Source of the DNA: Rhodanobacteraceae bacterium
GTDB taxonomy: Bacteria; Pseudomonadota; Gammaproteobacteria; Xanthomonadales; Xanthomonadaceae
Length of the DNA: 64,000 nt
Assembly: GCA_024233975.1 (NCBI GenBank)
Contig: JACKOX010000007.1
Coordinates: 62,001-126,000 of the forward strand
Direction of reading: 5' to 3'
Below the pieces are notes generated by a model. That model was not told the DNA's origin and searched no databases. It saw only the letters and a program-made list of their open reading frames with translations. Every line of letters starts with the position of its first letter. The stretch's first letter is position 1. Positions 1 through 10,571 of the stretch are shown one piece after another. A program made the translations under genes and the position numbers.

Positions 1-573
1 CAATGCTTCGACCTTGCCCTCCTTGATCGGGGCCTGCCGTCGATGGACGCCATGACCATCCGGCAATCCGTCATGTCATCAGCTGGTGCCAACGTCAAAA
101 CGCCGATGCTTGCGCTGAGCGCAGACGTGGATGCCGAACTCCGCGAGCGCTTCATCGACAGCGGCTTCGTTGACCTGCTGGCCAAACCGATCACCGCTTC
201 GGCATTGCGTAAGGCGGTGCGATCGATACTGCCAGCGTCGAACCAGGACTGGGATGAAGAACAGGCACTGGCCGCGGCCAACGGCAACCGCGACATCGCC
301 ACACGCCTGCGACAGTTGATGCTCCAGGATCTGCCCGGACAGCGCGAACAGCTACTGCGGTCAGTAGCTTCCGCTGAATTCTCTGCAGCCCATGACCTGC
401 TGCATCGGATGAAGGCCGCCTGCGCCTTCTGTGGCGCGGTACGACTGGCGGCGGCCTGTAGTGAACTGGATGACCTGCTTCGTGATGGAACTCCGGCGAC
501 TGACATCGGCGCGGCTTGCGCCGAATTCGAACAAGCCTGTCACGCGGCGCTGGGCGATCCACCCCAGGCTTGA
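1..573 (+). CDS. C-terminal part of a receiver + HPt phosphorelay protein (hybrid sensor kinase or response regulator), truncated by window start
   Basis: The reading frame is open from base 1, so the true start lies outside the window. The first residues read FDLALLDRGLPSMDAM, the classic receiver segment with the phospho-acceptor Asp in LLD. It is followed by LALSA and then AKPI, with the conserved receiver lysine. After a short linker comes an HPt-like helical domain with LLHRMKAACAFCGA, where the His is the likely phosphotransfer residue. Receiver followed by HPt is typical of the C-terminus of hybrid histidine kinases (BarA/ArcB type), so the sensor and kinase parts are probably upstream. 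The partner regulator and signal cannot be seen. Family assignment is firm; identity of the full protein is unknown. Confidence 0.85.
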   Translation, partial: QCFDLALLDRGLPSMDAMTIRQSVMSSAGANVKTPMLALSADVDAELRERFIDSGFVDLLAKPITASALRKAVRSILPASNQDWDEEQALAAANGNRDIATRLRQLMLQDLPGQREQLLRSVASAEFSAAHDLLHRMKAACAFCGAVRLAAACSELDDLLRDGTPATDIGAACAEFEQACHAALGDPPQA

Positions 574-646
574 CAGGGGATTGGCCGGCGACATGCTCGG
601 CACGTCTGGTAGCGCGAAAACGCCATCAATCCGAAGGCTCGGCGCC

Positions 647-1390
647 CTATTCCTCTGCGTCGCTCGCGCTCTCTGCACGAACCGGTGACAGCATGGCACT
701 CAGACGCCAGGACTGCAGTGGTCGGCCATTGAGCTGGGCGCTGATGCAGGCCCGCATCAGTTGACGCAACGAAGGCAGCCAGTCGGCGCGCAGCGGCGAA
801 TCGTCACGCAAGGCCATCACGGCTTCGCCAATGACGTCCGCCTGACGAGCAACAGCCGTGGCCGGCAATCGCAGCAAGCCCTCACCCGGCAGATAGCGAT
901 AGCGCTGATCCGGATCGAGCGGCTGTCCGTCGGACGCGGCTTCCAGGGTCAGCGCATCACCGCAGGCCGCCAACAGCGCCGCCTCGAAGCGACGTAGTGC
1001 TTCGGCCCGCTGTCCCGACTCTCCCAATAGCGACAGCAGCCAGGCATAGCGGGCAAACAGCTCGCCCTGACCTTCCCGGCGCGGCAGCAGACGCAGCAGC
1101 AACTCGTTCACGTAAAACAGTGACAGCAGGCCGTCGCCGACGATCCGGGGAATGGACTCACCGGCGTCGACCGTCGCCAACAGCGGCAATTCGCCGACAT
1201 CACGCCAGCCAAGCAGCAGCGGTCTACCGGGCTGCAGCAATGCCCGCTGGGCATGCCGGCGCGTGCTGCGGATACCGCGTGCGATCAGGCCGACGCGGCC
1301 ATGGTCTCGACTGAAAATGTCCAGCAGCAGGCTGGTTTCGCGATAGGGACGCGCGTGCAACAGGTAAGCCGGTTGCTGGTCGATGCGCAT
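647..1390 (-). CDS. recO: DNA repair protein RecO
   Basis: A 247-residue protein with the RecO N-terminal OB-fold signature: QQPAYLLHARPYRETSLLLD, then FSRDHGRVGLIARGIRS. RecO acts with RecF and RecR to load RecA on SSB-coated gaps. Length is normal for the family (about 240 residues). It is the last gene of the minus-strand lepA-lepB-DUF4845-rnc-era-recO series, 30 bp after era, an arrangement I recall from Xanthomonas-type genomes. The start at 1390 gives the expected N-terminus directly, so no trimming is needed. Nothing unusual was seen. Confidence 0.93.
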   Translation of the reverse strand: MRIDQQPAYLLHARPYRETSLLLDIFSRDHGRVGLIARGIRSTRRHAQRALLQPGRPLLLGWRDVGELPLLATVDAGESIPRIVGDGLLSLFYVNELLLRLLPRREGQGELFARYAWLLSLLGESGQRAEALRRFEAALLAACGDALTLEAASDGQPLDPDQRYRYLPGEGLLRLPATAVARQADVIGEAVMALRDDSPLRADWLPSLRQLMRACISAQLNGRPLQSWRLSAMLSPVRAESASDAEE

Positions 1391-1420
1391 GCCGAAACGG
1401 AGTATTGAACTGGCTTGCGC

Positions 1421-2329
1421 TCAGTCCTGGTAACCAAACTGGCGCAGCGCCGACTCGTCATCCGACCAGTCATCCCGCACCTTGCACCAGGTTTCCAGGA
1501 ACACCTTGCCGTCGAACAGGCTTTCCATTTCACGTCGCGCCGAGGCGGAGATCGCCTTGAGACGAGCGCCCTGTTTGCCGATGACGATGGCCTTCTGGCT
1601 GGGCCGTTCCACCCAGATGACGGCAGCGATCCGACGCAGGTTACCGTCTTCCTCGAAGCGCTCGATCTCCACCGTGGAGGCATAAGGAAGTTCCTGACCG
1701 AGCTGGCGCATCAACTGTTCGCGCAGCAGCTCACCGGCAAGGAAGCGTTCGCTGCGATCAGTGATCTCGTCCTCGGCAAACAGCGGGGCCGACGGCGGCA
1801 GGTGGCGAAGCAGACCGTCCTGCAGGGCATCCAGCCCTTTCTTTCGCGTGGCCGACAGCGGGAAAACTTCCAGAAAGTCCCGCTCGGCCGTCACCTTCGC
1901 GATGAACGGGAGCAGCTGCGACTTGTCCGTCAGACGATCAACCTTGTTGATGACCAGCACGGCCGGCACGCCCGCCTCGCGCACGGCTTTCCATGCCGTC
2001 TCGTCGTCTTCTCGCCACTGCCCTGCCTCGATCACCAGCACCGCCAGCTGAACCTCGGACAGGGCACTACGCGCGGCGCGGTTCATCATCCGGTTCATGG
2101 CCAGCTTCTCGGCACGATGCATGCCCGGCGTGTCGACATAGACGATCTGGCCACGGCCATCGGTATGAATGCCGAGAATACGATGCCGCGTGGTCTGCGG
2201 GCGTGGCGTGACGATGCTGAGACGGAAGCCGATCAGGGCATTCAACAGCGTCGACTTGCCCACGTTGGGGCGACCGACCAGCGCCACCAGTCCAGCCCGG
2301 AAATCCTCGTTGCCGCCTTCAACCGTCAT
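1421..2329 (-). CDS. era: GTPase Era, 16S rRNA maturation/30S assembly
   Basis: A 302-residue protein beginning MTVEGGNEDFRAGLVALVGR. Visible motifs are the P-loop GRPNVGKSTLLNALIG, G2 region TPRPQTTRH, G3 DTPG, and G4 NKVD (VLVINKVDR). A C-terminal KH domain follows, with VIGKQGARLKAI. Era binds the 3' end of 16S rRNA during small-subunit maturation. The frame stays open upstream, but I chose the ATG at 2329 because it overlaps the rnc stop by 11 bp and matches the usual Era N-terminus. The overlap implies translational coupling to rnc, the common rnc-era arrangement. Confidence 0.96.
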   Translation of the reverse strand: MTVEGGNEDFRAGLVALVGRPNVGKSTLLNALIGFRLSIVTPRPQTTRHRILGIHTDGRGQIVYVDTPGMHRAEKLAMNRMMNRAARSALSEVQLAVLVIEAGQWREDDETAWKAVREAGVPAVLVINKVDRLTDKSQLLPFIAKVTAERDFLEVFPLSATRKKGLDALQDGLLRHLPPSAPLFAEDEITDRSERFLAGELLREQLMRQLGQELPYASTVEIERFEEDGNLRRIAAVIWVERPSQKAIVIGKQGARLKAISASARREMESLFDGKVFLETWCKVRDDWSDDESALRQFGYQD

Positions 2330-2990
2330 TTCTGCTTGCCTCGATCTGTGCCAGTGCACGCTTGGCGGCCTGTTGCTCGGCGGCACGGCGTGAACTGCCG
2401 GCTCCTTCCGCCATCACATTGAACTCCGACACGGCACAGGTTACCTCGAAGCTGCGGTTGTGATCCTCGCCTGTGGTCGCAGTCAACGTGTAGTCTGGCC
2501 GCCGGTACCCGCGTCCCTGCAGCCATTCCTGCAGGCGCGTCTTGGCATCCTTGCCGAGCTTGGCGACCGGCAGTTCGTCCAGTCGCGAACCAAACCAGCC
2601 CAGCACCACCTCTCGACACGCTGCAAATCCGCCGTCGAGATGGATGGCCGCGATGATGGCTTCCAGAGCGTCGGCCAGAATGGAGTCGCGGCGATGGCCA
2701 CCGCTCTTCATCTCACCCGGCCCCAGCACCAGATGCCTGCCGAGATCAAACTCACGGGCGATCTGCGCCAGCATGCTCCCACGCACCAGCTGTGCCCGTG
2801 CACGGGTCAGCGCCCCCTCGTCGACGCTTTTCCAGCGCTGGAAAAGCGCTTCGGCCACGATCAAGTTGAGCAGGCTGTCGCCGAGGAATTCGAAACGCTC
2901 GTTATGCGGGGACCCGGCACTGCGGTGCGTCAAAGCGCGCCGCAGAAGGTCCGGATCCTTGAAGTCGTAACCGAGTACGTCAGTCAACAC
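2319..2990 (-). CDS. rnc: Ribonuclease III
   Basis: A 223-residue protein, normal RNase III length. The signature NERFEFLGDSLLNL contains the metal-binding acidic residues, and DALEAIIAAIHLDGG is the second catalytic acidic cluster. A double-stranded RNA-binding domain occupies roughly residues 150-220 (DAKTRLQEWLQGRG, then AEQQAAKRALA). It processes rRNA precursors and structured mRNAs. The start at 2990 overlaps the end of the DUF4845 gene by 11 bp, and its stop overlaps era by 11 bp, so three genes are translationally coupled. Confidence 0.96.
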   Translation of the reverse strand: MLTDVLGYDFKDPDLLRRALTHRSAGSPHNERFEFLGDSLLNLIVAEALFQRWKSVDEGALTRARAQLVRGSMLAQIAREFDLGRHLVLGPGEMKSGGHRRDSILADALEAIIAAIHLDGGFAACREVVLGWFGSRLDELPVAKLGKDAKTRLQEWLQGRGYRRPDYTLTATTGEDHNRSFEVTCAVSEFNVMAEGAGSSRRAAEQQAAKRALAQIEASRNDG

Positions 2991-3357
2991 CGCCCTGACG
3001 GGTCAAGTCGACCGTTTTCTCGAACTTGGCTACGAAATCGAGATTGTAGACCAGCGGTTCACGATACTCATACTTGATGGTGAGGTTGTAGCCATTCTTC
3101 CGGTCAATCTGAATATTCTCTTGTTTCACCGATTTGACATAGCTGATAGCGAACCGGCGAGCCAAAAGATCCCTGATCTTCGCAGGAGGCATGGAAGCGA
3201 CTCCCGGCTCTGCCTGGATGCTCTTCATCGCTGTCACAACGCCGTAGTACTCGGAATAAGCCGGGAACAGCCGCATGATCAGAAAAGCGAAAAATGCAGC
3301 GATAATCAGGACGAACACGAACCCGATCAGCGTCATGCCACTGTGATAGCGCTTCAT
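2980..3357 (-). CDS. DUF4845 family membrane protein
   Basis: A 125-residue protein with one N-terminal hydrophobic segment (about residues 8-30, GMTLIGFVFVLIIAAFFAFL) resembling a type IV pilin-like anchor, followed by a small soluble domain. This matches the DUF4845 proteins found between lepB and rnc in gammaproteobacteria; the function is not established. The open frame extends to 3438, but the ATG at 3357 is preferred because a strong Shine-Dalgarno sequence (GAGGGGAG) lies just upstream and the protein then begins close to its membrane segment. It overlaps rnc by 11 bp. Confidence 0.85.
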   Translation of the reverse strand: MKRYHSGMTLIGFVFVLIIAAFFAFLIMRLFPAYSEYYGVVTAMKSIQAEPGVASMPPAKIRDLLARRFAISYVKSVKQENIQIDRKNGYNLTIKYEYREPLVYNLDFVAKFEKTVDLTRQGGVD

Positions 3358-3473
3358 GGTGTTGCTCCCCTCTGTCACTGAGTGCTGGATACGAGGAAGT
3401 TTGCCTGAAAATGAACGCTCCGCACAGGGATCCAGCACCGGATGGCGCCGGGGCGAGCTTCTGTAGTCAGTGC

Positions 3474-4334
3474 CTACTTGATTGAGGAGCCAATCCGGCC
3501 GAAGTCCACTCCGCCGTTGCTGCCGTCCCAGTTCATCCAGATGAAGAAGGCGCGACCCACCAGGTATTCCTCGGGCAGGAAGCCCCAGAAACGACTGTCC
3601 TCGCTGTTGTCGCGGTTATCGCCCATCACGAAATAGCTGCCCTCGGGCACCACCCAAGTCCCTTCACCGCGGGAGCCGTAATAGACCCCGGAACGGACCA
3701 GGATGTCGTGCTCCACGCCGAGCAGGTCCTCGTGGCGGAGGTCAGCCCCGGTCATGTCACGACCCTGCCCGACACCGATGTACTTGCCCTTCGACTCCGC
3801 CGCCACGACCTCGCCGTTCACGTACAGGGTCTTGTTGCGATAGACGATCTCGTCACCCGGCAGACCGACCACGCGCTTGATCCAATCCTGCCTCGGCACG
3901 GGCTGGTCGAGGTCGCGACAGGTGCGATCGCCGCTCCTGACTTCCTCCGCGCCCCGATGGCAGGTGAATCCGGGGAAGCGGAACACCACCACGTCGCCGC
4001 GCTCGGGCTCACCCAGTTCAAGGACCTTGGTGTTGGTCACCGGCAGGCGGATGCCGTAGGTAAATTTGTTGACCAGAATGAAATCACCGATCAGCAGCGT
4101 AGGCATCATCGAACTGGAAGGAATGCGAAACGGCTCGGCCAGGAAGGAGCGCAGCAGCAGCACGACCAGAATCACCGGGAACAGTGAGCGCGAATACTCC
4201 ACCGGCCAGGGCTGCGGAGCCTCGTCGCCCTTGTCGGCACGGCGCTTCGGCGCCAGCACGAAATGATCCAGCAACCAGATGGCGCCGGTCAGAGCGGTAA
4301 GTCCAACCAGTAGCAGAGCAAAGTCGATATTCAC
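3474..4334 (-). CDS. lepB: Signal peptidase I
   Basis: A 286-residue inner-membrane protease that removes signal peptides from Sec and Tat substrates. There are two hydrophobic segments (residues 4-25 and 50-62). The family motif IPSSSMMPTLLIGDFILVNK carries the nucleophile Ser75, and DWIKRVVGLPGDEI carries the general-base Lys153. The later MGDNRDNSEDSRFWG box is also typical. It lies between lepA and the DUF4845 gene on the same strand, the common lepA-lepB order. A Cys pair in the periplasmic insert (GFTCHRG, DRTCRDL) could form a disulfide; that is inference. Confidence 0.96.
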   Translation of the reverse strand: MNIDFALLLVGLTALTGAIWLLDHFVLAPKRRADKGDEAPQPWPVEYSRSLFPVILVVLLLRSFLAEPFRIPSSSMMPTLLIGDFILVNKFTYGIRLPVTNTKVLELGEPERGDVVVFRFPGFTCHRGAEEVRSGDRTCRDLDQPVPRQDWIKRVVGLPGDEIVYRNKTLYVNGEVVAAESKGKYIGVGQGRDMTGADLRHEDLLGVEHDILVRSGVYYGSRGEGTWVVPEGSYFVMGDNRDNSEDSRFWGFLPEEYLVGRAFFIWMNWDGSNGGVDFGRIGSSIK

Positions 4335-4385
4335 GCGTCCGGGTTCCCCTGGGTTTCTCGTTGCTGCGGCGAAGCCGCGTCAAGA

Positions 4386-6179
4386 CTATTTGTTGTCCGT
4401 CTGCAGGACGGCAAGGAAGGCGGCCTGTGGGATTTCCACCCTGCCAACCTGCTTCATGCGCTTCTTGCCGGCCTTCTGCTTCTCCAGCAACTTGCGCTTG
4501 CGGCTGACATCACCGCCATAGCACTTGGCCAGCACGTTCTTGCGCATCGCCTTCACCGTGGTGCGGGCGATGATCTGCGAGCCGATTGCTGCCTGGATCG
4601 CTACATCGAACATCTGTCGCGGAATGAGTTCCTTCATCCGGTCGGCGATTTCACGGCCACGCCGATCCGCCTGCGAGCGATGGGTGATCATCGACAGCGC
4701 GTCCACGCGATCACCGTTGATCAGGATATCGAGACGAACGAAGGGGCCGGCATCGAAACGCAGGAAGTGATAGTCCAGCGAGGCATAGCCTCGGCTGGCC
4801 GACTTCAGGCGATCGAAGAAATCCAGTACCACTTCGGCCATCGGCAGTTCGTAGCGGATCTGCACCTGGCTGCCGAGATAGTTCATGGCCTTCTGCATGC
4901 CACGCTTTTCTTCGCAAAGTTTGATCACCGCGCCGACGTGATCTGGCGGCGTCAGGATCGTGGCTTCGATGATCGGCTCGCGGATTTCGGCAACCTTGTC
5001 GCTGCTCGGCAGCTTGGCCGGGTTATCCAGCGACACGACTTCGCCACTGCCGAGCGCCAGCTCGTAGACCACCGACGGTGCGGTGGTAATCAGGTCGATG
5101 TCGTATTCGCGCTCCAGCCGCTCCTGCACGATTTCCATGTGCAGCATGCCGAGGAATCCGCAGCGGAAGCCGAAGCCCAGCGCTTCCGAATTTTCCGGTT
5201 CGAACTGCAGTGCGGCGTCGTTGAGGCGCAGCTTTTCCAGCGCGTCACGCAGATCGGGGAAGTCGTCGGCGTTGGACGGAAACAGCCCTGCGAACACGCG
5301 CGGCTGCATCACCTGGAAACCGGGCAACGGCTCTGCGGCCGGATCGGTGGACTGGGTGATGGTGTCGCCCACCGGCGCGCCATGCACGTCCTTGATCGCC
5401 GCGCTCACCCAACCCACGTCGCCAGGGCCGAGGTGGTCGCGCTTCACCCGCTTGGGCGTGAACACGCCAAGCTGGTCCACGCCGTGGGCGCGCCCGGTGG
5501 ACATGACCTTGATCTTGTCGCCAGGGCGGATTTCACCCTGCATCACGCGGACCAGCGAGATCACGCCGAGGTAGTTGTCGAACCAGCTGTCGATGATCAG
5601 TGCCTGCAGCTTGTCGGTGTTGCCCGGCTTGGGCGCGGGAATGCGCTGGACGATGGCTTCCAGCACGTCGCGCACGTTGAGGCCGGTCTTGGCACTGACC
5701 GCGATGGCGTCCTCGGCATCGATGCCGATCACCGCCTCGATTTCTTCCTTGACGCGGTCCACGTCGGCCGTCGGCAGGTCGATCTTGTTGAGCACCGGAA
5801 TCACTTCCAGCCCCTGCTCCACCGCCGTGTAACAGTTGGCGACCGACTGCGCCTCGACACCCTGCGCGGCGTCCACTACCAGCAACGCGCCCTCGCAGGC
5901 GTACAGCGAACGGCTGACCTCGTAGCTGAAGTCGACATGGCCGGGCGTGTCGATGAAGTTGAGCTGGTAGGTCTGTCCGTCCAGCGCGGTGTACGGCAGC
6001 GACACAGACTGCGCCTTGATGGTGATACCGCGCTCGCGCTCGATCGGGTTGCTGTCCAGCACCTGCGCCTCCATCTCGCGCTCCTGCAAGCCGCCGCAGA
6101 GCTGGATGATGCGGTCGGCCAGCGTGGATTTGCCGTGGTCGACGTGGGCGATGATGGAGAAGTTGCGAATGTTCCGCAT
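4386..6179 (-). CDS. lepA: Elongation factor 4 (LepA), ribosome back-translocase-like GTPase
   Basis: A 597-residue protein, exactly the family size. It starts MRNIRNFSIIAHVDHGKSTL, with the P-loop AHVDHGKS. G2/switch region RERGITIKAQ, DTPGHVDF and NKIDLP follow. The LepA-specific C-terminal domain ends with KCYGGDVSRKRKLLEKQKAG and KKRMKQVGRVE. LepA binds ribosomes and aids translation initiation or assembly under stress. It is the first gene of the minus-strand lepA-lepB-DUF4845-rnc-era-recO series, with about 50 bp to lepB. Confidence 0.97.
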   Translation of the reverse strand: MRNIRNFSIIAHVDHGKSTLADRIIQLCGGLQEREMEAQVLDSNPIERERGITIKAQSVSLPYTALDGQTYQLNFIDTPGHVDFSYEVSRSLYACEGALLVVDAAQGVEAQSVANCYTAVEQGLEVIPVLNKIDLPTADVDRVKEEIEAVIGIDAEDAIAVSAKTGLNVRDVLEAIVQRIPAPKPGNTDKLQALIIDSWFDNYLGVISLVRVMQGEIRPGDKIKVMSTGRAHGVDQLGVFTPKRVKRDHLGPGDVGWVSAAIKDVHGAPVGDTITQSTDPAAEPLPGFQVMQPRVFAGLFPSNADDFPDLRDALEKLRLNDAALQFEPENSEALGFGFRCGFLGMLHMEIVQERLEREYDIDLITTAPSVVYELALGSGEVVSLDNPAKLPSSDKVAEIREPIIEATILTPPDHVGAVIKLCEEKRGMQKAMNYLGSQVQIRYELPMAEVVLDFFDRLKSASRGYASLDYHFLRFDAGPFVRLDILINGDRVDALSMITHRSQADRRGREIADRMKELIPRQMFDVAIQAAIGSQIIARTTVKAMRKNVLAKCYGGDVSRKRKLLEKQKAGKKRMKQVGRVEIPQAAFLAVLQTDNK

Positions 6180-6335
6180 GGACTATGACTGCTCAAGGAT
6201 GACTGGCCGGGCGATCAGGACGGATCGACAGCCGCAAAGCCGGACATTATGCCACGAAGTGCCGGATTTTCCGGGCAATTCTGCCGAATGGCCGCGTTGC
6301 CACGGAAAACCGGCCGCGCCTCGCCGGCGCCTGGC

Positions 6336-7244
6336 TCAATCGTCGTCCGGCCACTCGATACGCGGCGCGGCGGCACGCGTGGCTGCGGCAGGCTGCCCAA
6401 GGACGGCATCCAGCACCGCAAGGGCATCGCGCGTGGCGGCTACATCATGGACGCGCAGAATGGTCGCACCGTTCTGGGCAGCGATCAGCGCCGCCGCGAC
6501 GGAGCCGGTGACGCGATCCGCTGGCGATTCGCGGCCGATCAGCTTGCCGATCAGTGACTTGCGCGACAGACCGGCAAGCAACGGCAGGCCCAGATCGGAA
6601 AACCGCGACAGCTGGCGCAGCAGCAGCAGGTTGTGGTCCAGCGTCTTGCCGAAACCGAAACCCGGGTCGAGCACGATGCGGCGCTTGTCGATGCCGGCCA
6701 TTTCACAGGCAAAGATCCGCTCGGCGAGGAAGCGGTGCACCTCGCCGACCACGTCGTCGTACTGCGGATCGGCCTGCATGCTGCGCGGCTCGCCCTGCAT
6801 GTGCATCAGGCAGACCGGTACCGCCAGCTCAGCAGCGGCGTCCATCGCACCCTCGCGACGCAGGGCGTAGACGTCGTTGATCATCCCGGCGCCAGCGGCC
6901 ACCGAGGCACGCATGACCTCGGGTTTCGAGGTATCCACCGAGATCGGCACCTCGCAACGCGAAGCCAGCGCCTCGATCACCGGAACAACGCGATCAAGCT
7001 CCTCCTGAACCGACACATCACCGGCACCCGGTCGCGTGGACTCACCACCGACATCGAGGATGTCCGCGCCCTCCCCGACCAGCGTCAGCGCATGCGAAAC
7101 GGCCGCCTCGACGCTGTCGAAGCGGCCGCCATCGGAAAAGGAATCCGGCGTGACGTTGACGATACCCATGATGCGCGGGCGGTCCAGCAACAGGACGCGG
7201 CCACGGCAATCAAGGCTCGGGGTGGTGTCGAACACGGATGTCAC
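6336..7244 (-). CDS. folP: Dihydropteroate synthase
   Basis: A 302-residue protein with the DHPS signatures RPRIMGIVNVTPDSFSDGG (about residues 23-41), DILDVGGESTRPGA, ISVDTSKPEVM, LMHMQG, DPGFGFGKT and LAGLSRKSLIG. It condenses p-aminobenzoate with dihydropterin pyrophosphate in folate synthesis and is the sulfonamide target. It lies downstream of ftsH on the same strand, but a small unknown ORF intervenes. The C-terminal 20 residues are Ala/Pro-rich and probably disordered. No glmM follows within the window. Confidence 0.95.
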   Translation of the reverse strand: MTSVFDTTPSLDCRGRVLLLDRPRIMGIVNVTPDSFSDGGRFDSVEAAVSHALTLVGEGADILDVGGESTRPGAGDVSVQEELDRVVPVIEALASRCEVPISVDTSKPEVMRASVAAGAGMINDVYALRREGAMDAAAELAVPVCLMHMQGEPRSMQADPQYDDVVGEVHRFLAERIFACEMAGIDKRRIVLDPGFGFGKTLDHNLLLLRQLSRFSDLGLPLLAGLSRKSLIGKLIGRESPADRVTGSVAAALIAAQNGATILRVHDVAATRDALAVLDAVLGQPAAATRAAAPRIEWPDDD

Positions 7245-7271
7245 CGTAAGGAAGTTGGGCCAAGCGTGCTT

Positions 7272-7502
7272 TCATGATCCATCACCTCGGACCCATGAAC
7301 TGCTTGCCGAAATAGCCGCTGGTAGCGAGTCAACAACTTCGATTGGCCCCGTGACATCCCACTCGACCACACAGCACCCGCAACCTTTCTGTTCTGAAAT
7401 GTAGCTGAGCGCTGATTTGTTGGCAGCGAGCCATTCGTTGGCCAAAGTCATCTCGTCGTGAGAATCAATCGAGGCGACAATTGTTGCTCGCTTCGCGGGC
7501 AT
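7272..7502 (-). CDS. Small hypothetical protein with a Cys-Gly-Cys-Cys motif
   Basis: A 76-residue ORF between ftsH and folP on the same strand, starting at an ATG with GGGGA a few bases upstream. The centre reads EQKGCGCCVVEWDVTGP, a clustered-cysteine motif in an otherwise soluble, mixed alpha/beta-like sequence without signal peptide. Local base composition is lower in GC than the flanking genes, which suggests later insertion between ftsH and folP. I do not recognise a family with certainty. Coding status is supported by the start context and placement only, so it remains tentative. Confidence 0.55.
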   Translation of the reverse strand: MPAKRATIVASIDSHDEMTLANEWLAANKSALSYISEQKGCGCCVVEWDVTGPIEVVDSLPAAISASSSWVRGDGS

Positions 7503-7529
7503 GCATCCCCACCAAAACCTGTTGGCAAT

Positions 7530-9437
<1,908 letters not shown>

Positions 9438-9543
9438 GAAGCTTCTTCGTCCGCGGGAATCTTCCCGTTGTTGGCGTCAGGGGACGCCGGAATGTTTCGT
9501 GGTGTGACCGCTACGTGTTGCCGGTTTCCTGCCAATTCCTTGC

Positions 9544-10176
9544 CTACTTCTTGCCGGTGGCCAGGTAGTAGACCTCCGACGAGCGCTGGCGTGACGCCGC
9601 CGGCTTCTTCACCTGCACCTTCGCATAGCGCTGGCGCAGGCTCTTCAGGTACTCGTCCGAGCCCTGTCCCTGGAACACCTTGACCAGGAACGCGCCACCG
9701 GGCTTCAGATGCTGGTCGGCAAAATCCCGCGCCAGTTCCACAAGATACATGGCCCGAGGCTGGTCCACCGCGCTCATGCCGGTGATATTGGGCGCCATGT
9801 CGGAAAGCACAAGGTCTACCGCATCACCGGCCAGCACGGCCTCCAGCCTTGAAACTGCCTCTTCTTCTCTGAAATCGCCATGAATGAAGTCCACCCCGGC
9901 GATCGGCGGCATGTCGAGGATATCCAGCGCGATGACCCTTCCTGCGTCATCACCGCGCTTGTCGCGCAGGTCGCGACGGACCAGCTGCGACCAGCCGCCC
10001 GGCGCCGCCCCCAAGTCCACCACCACCATGCCCGGTTTCAGCAGTTTCTGCCGCTCCAGCAGCTCCTCCAGCTTGTAGGCCGCCCGCGAACGCAGGCCTT
10101 CGCTTTGCGCGCGTTTGACGAACTGGTCGCTGAAGTGCTCCTTGAGCCAGCGGTGACTGGATTTGCTGCGGGCCAT
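9544..10176 (-). CDS. rlmE: 23S rRNA (uridine2552-2'-O)-methyltransferase RlmE
   Basis: A 210-residue Rossmann-fold methyltransferase starting MARSKSSHRWLKEHFSDQFV, diagnostic of RlmE/FtsJ. The SAM-binding motif is VVDLGAAPGGWSQ, followed by LVLSDMAPNITG and GAFLVKVFQG, which supply the Lys and Asp of the K-D-K-E tetrad. It methylates U2552 of 23S rRNA in the 50S particle. It is divergent from yhbY with 78 bp between, as in Escherichia coli, and precedes ftsH. Confidence 0.95.
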   Translation of the reverse strand: MARSKSSHRWLKEHFSDQFVKRAQSEGLRSRAAYKLEELLERQKLLKPGMVVVDLGAAPGGWSQLVRRDLRDKRGDDAGRVIALDILDMPPIAGVDFIHGDFREEEAVSRLEAVLAGDAVDLVLSDMAPNITGMSAVDQPRAMYLVELARDFADQHLKPGGAFLVKVFQGQGSDEYLKSLRQRYAKVQVKKPAASRQRSSEVYYLATGKK

Positions 10177-10254
10177 GCGTGATCGTCAGGAATCGTCGGG
10201 AAACAGTGCGCCCATGATAACCTTCGCGCCCACAAAACACGTTCACCGAAAGTC
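10177..10254. promoter_or_regulatory. Divergent intergenic region between rlmE and yhbY
   Basis: Seventy-eight bases separate the starts of two divergent ribosome-related genes, so promoters for both must lie here or just inside the genes. No convincing sigma70 pair was identified by eye. Confidence 0.4.
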
Positions 10255-10560
10255 ATGGCACAGCAGCTTACCAACGCCCAGACCCGCTATCTGCGAGGCC
10301 TGGCGCATTCCCTGAAGCCGGTCATCATGGTCGGCGCCAAGGGCATCACCGACAACCTGCTGGCCGAACTCGACGGCGCACTGACTCACCACGAGCTGGT
10401 CAAGGTGAAGTTCGCCGTCGGCGACCGCGATGAACGCGACGCGGCGGTGAAACAGCTGGTCGACGCCAGCAAGGCCAGCCTGGTGCAGCGTATCGGCAAT
10501 GTCGCCTGCCTGTACCGCCGCCACCCGAAGAAGCCGCAGATCATCCTTCCCAAGGGCTGA
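10255..10560 (+). CDS. yhbY: Ribosome assembly RNA-binding protein YhbY (CRM domain)
   Basis: A 101-residue single CRM-domain protein. The signature GAKGITDNLLAELDGALTHH includes the GxxG-like loop, and the earlier LRGLAHSLKPVIMVG fits the family. YhbY associates with pre-50S particles. Length is the usual 95-105 residues. It is divergent from rlmE, consistent with linked roles in large-subunit maturation, and is followed 11 bp later by a DUF498-type ORF. Confidence 0.93.
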   Translation: MAQQLTNAQTRYLRGLAHSLKPVIMVGAKGITDNLLAELDGALTHHELVKVKFAVGDRDERDAAVKQLVDASKASLVQRIGNVACLYRRHPKKPQIILPKG

Positions 10561-10571
10561 CCACCGGGCTC

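Noticed and set aside
1415..2422. Long plus-strand open frame antisense to era
   Set aside because: Antisense shadow of a GC-rich gene; the era motifs on the minus strand are unambiguous and the plus-strand translation shows no family resemblance.
4680..6188. 502-residue plus-strand open frame opposite lepA
   Set aside because: Composition is His/Val/Arg-rich mirror of the lepA codons, with no domain and no start signal.
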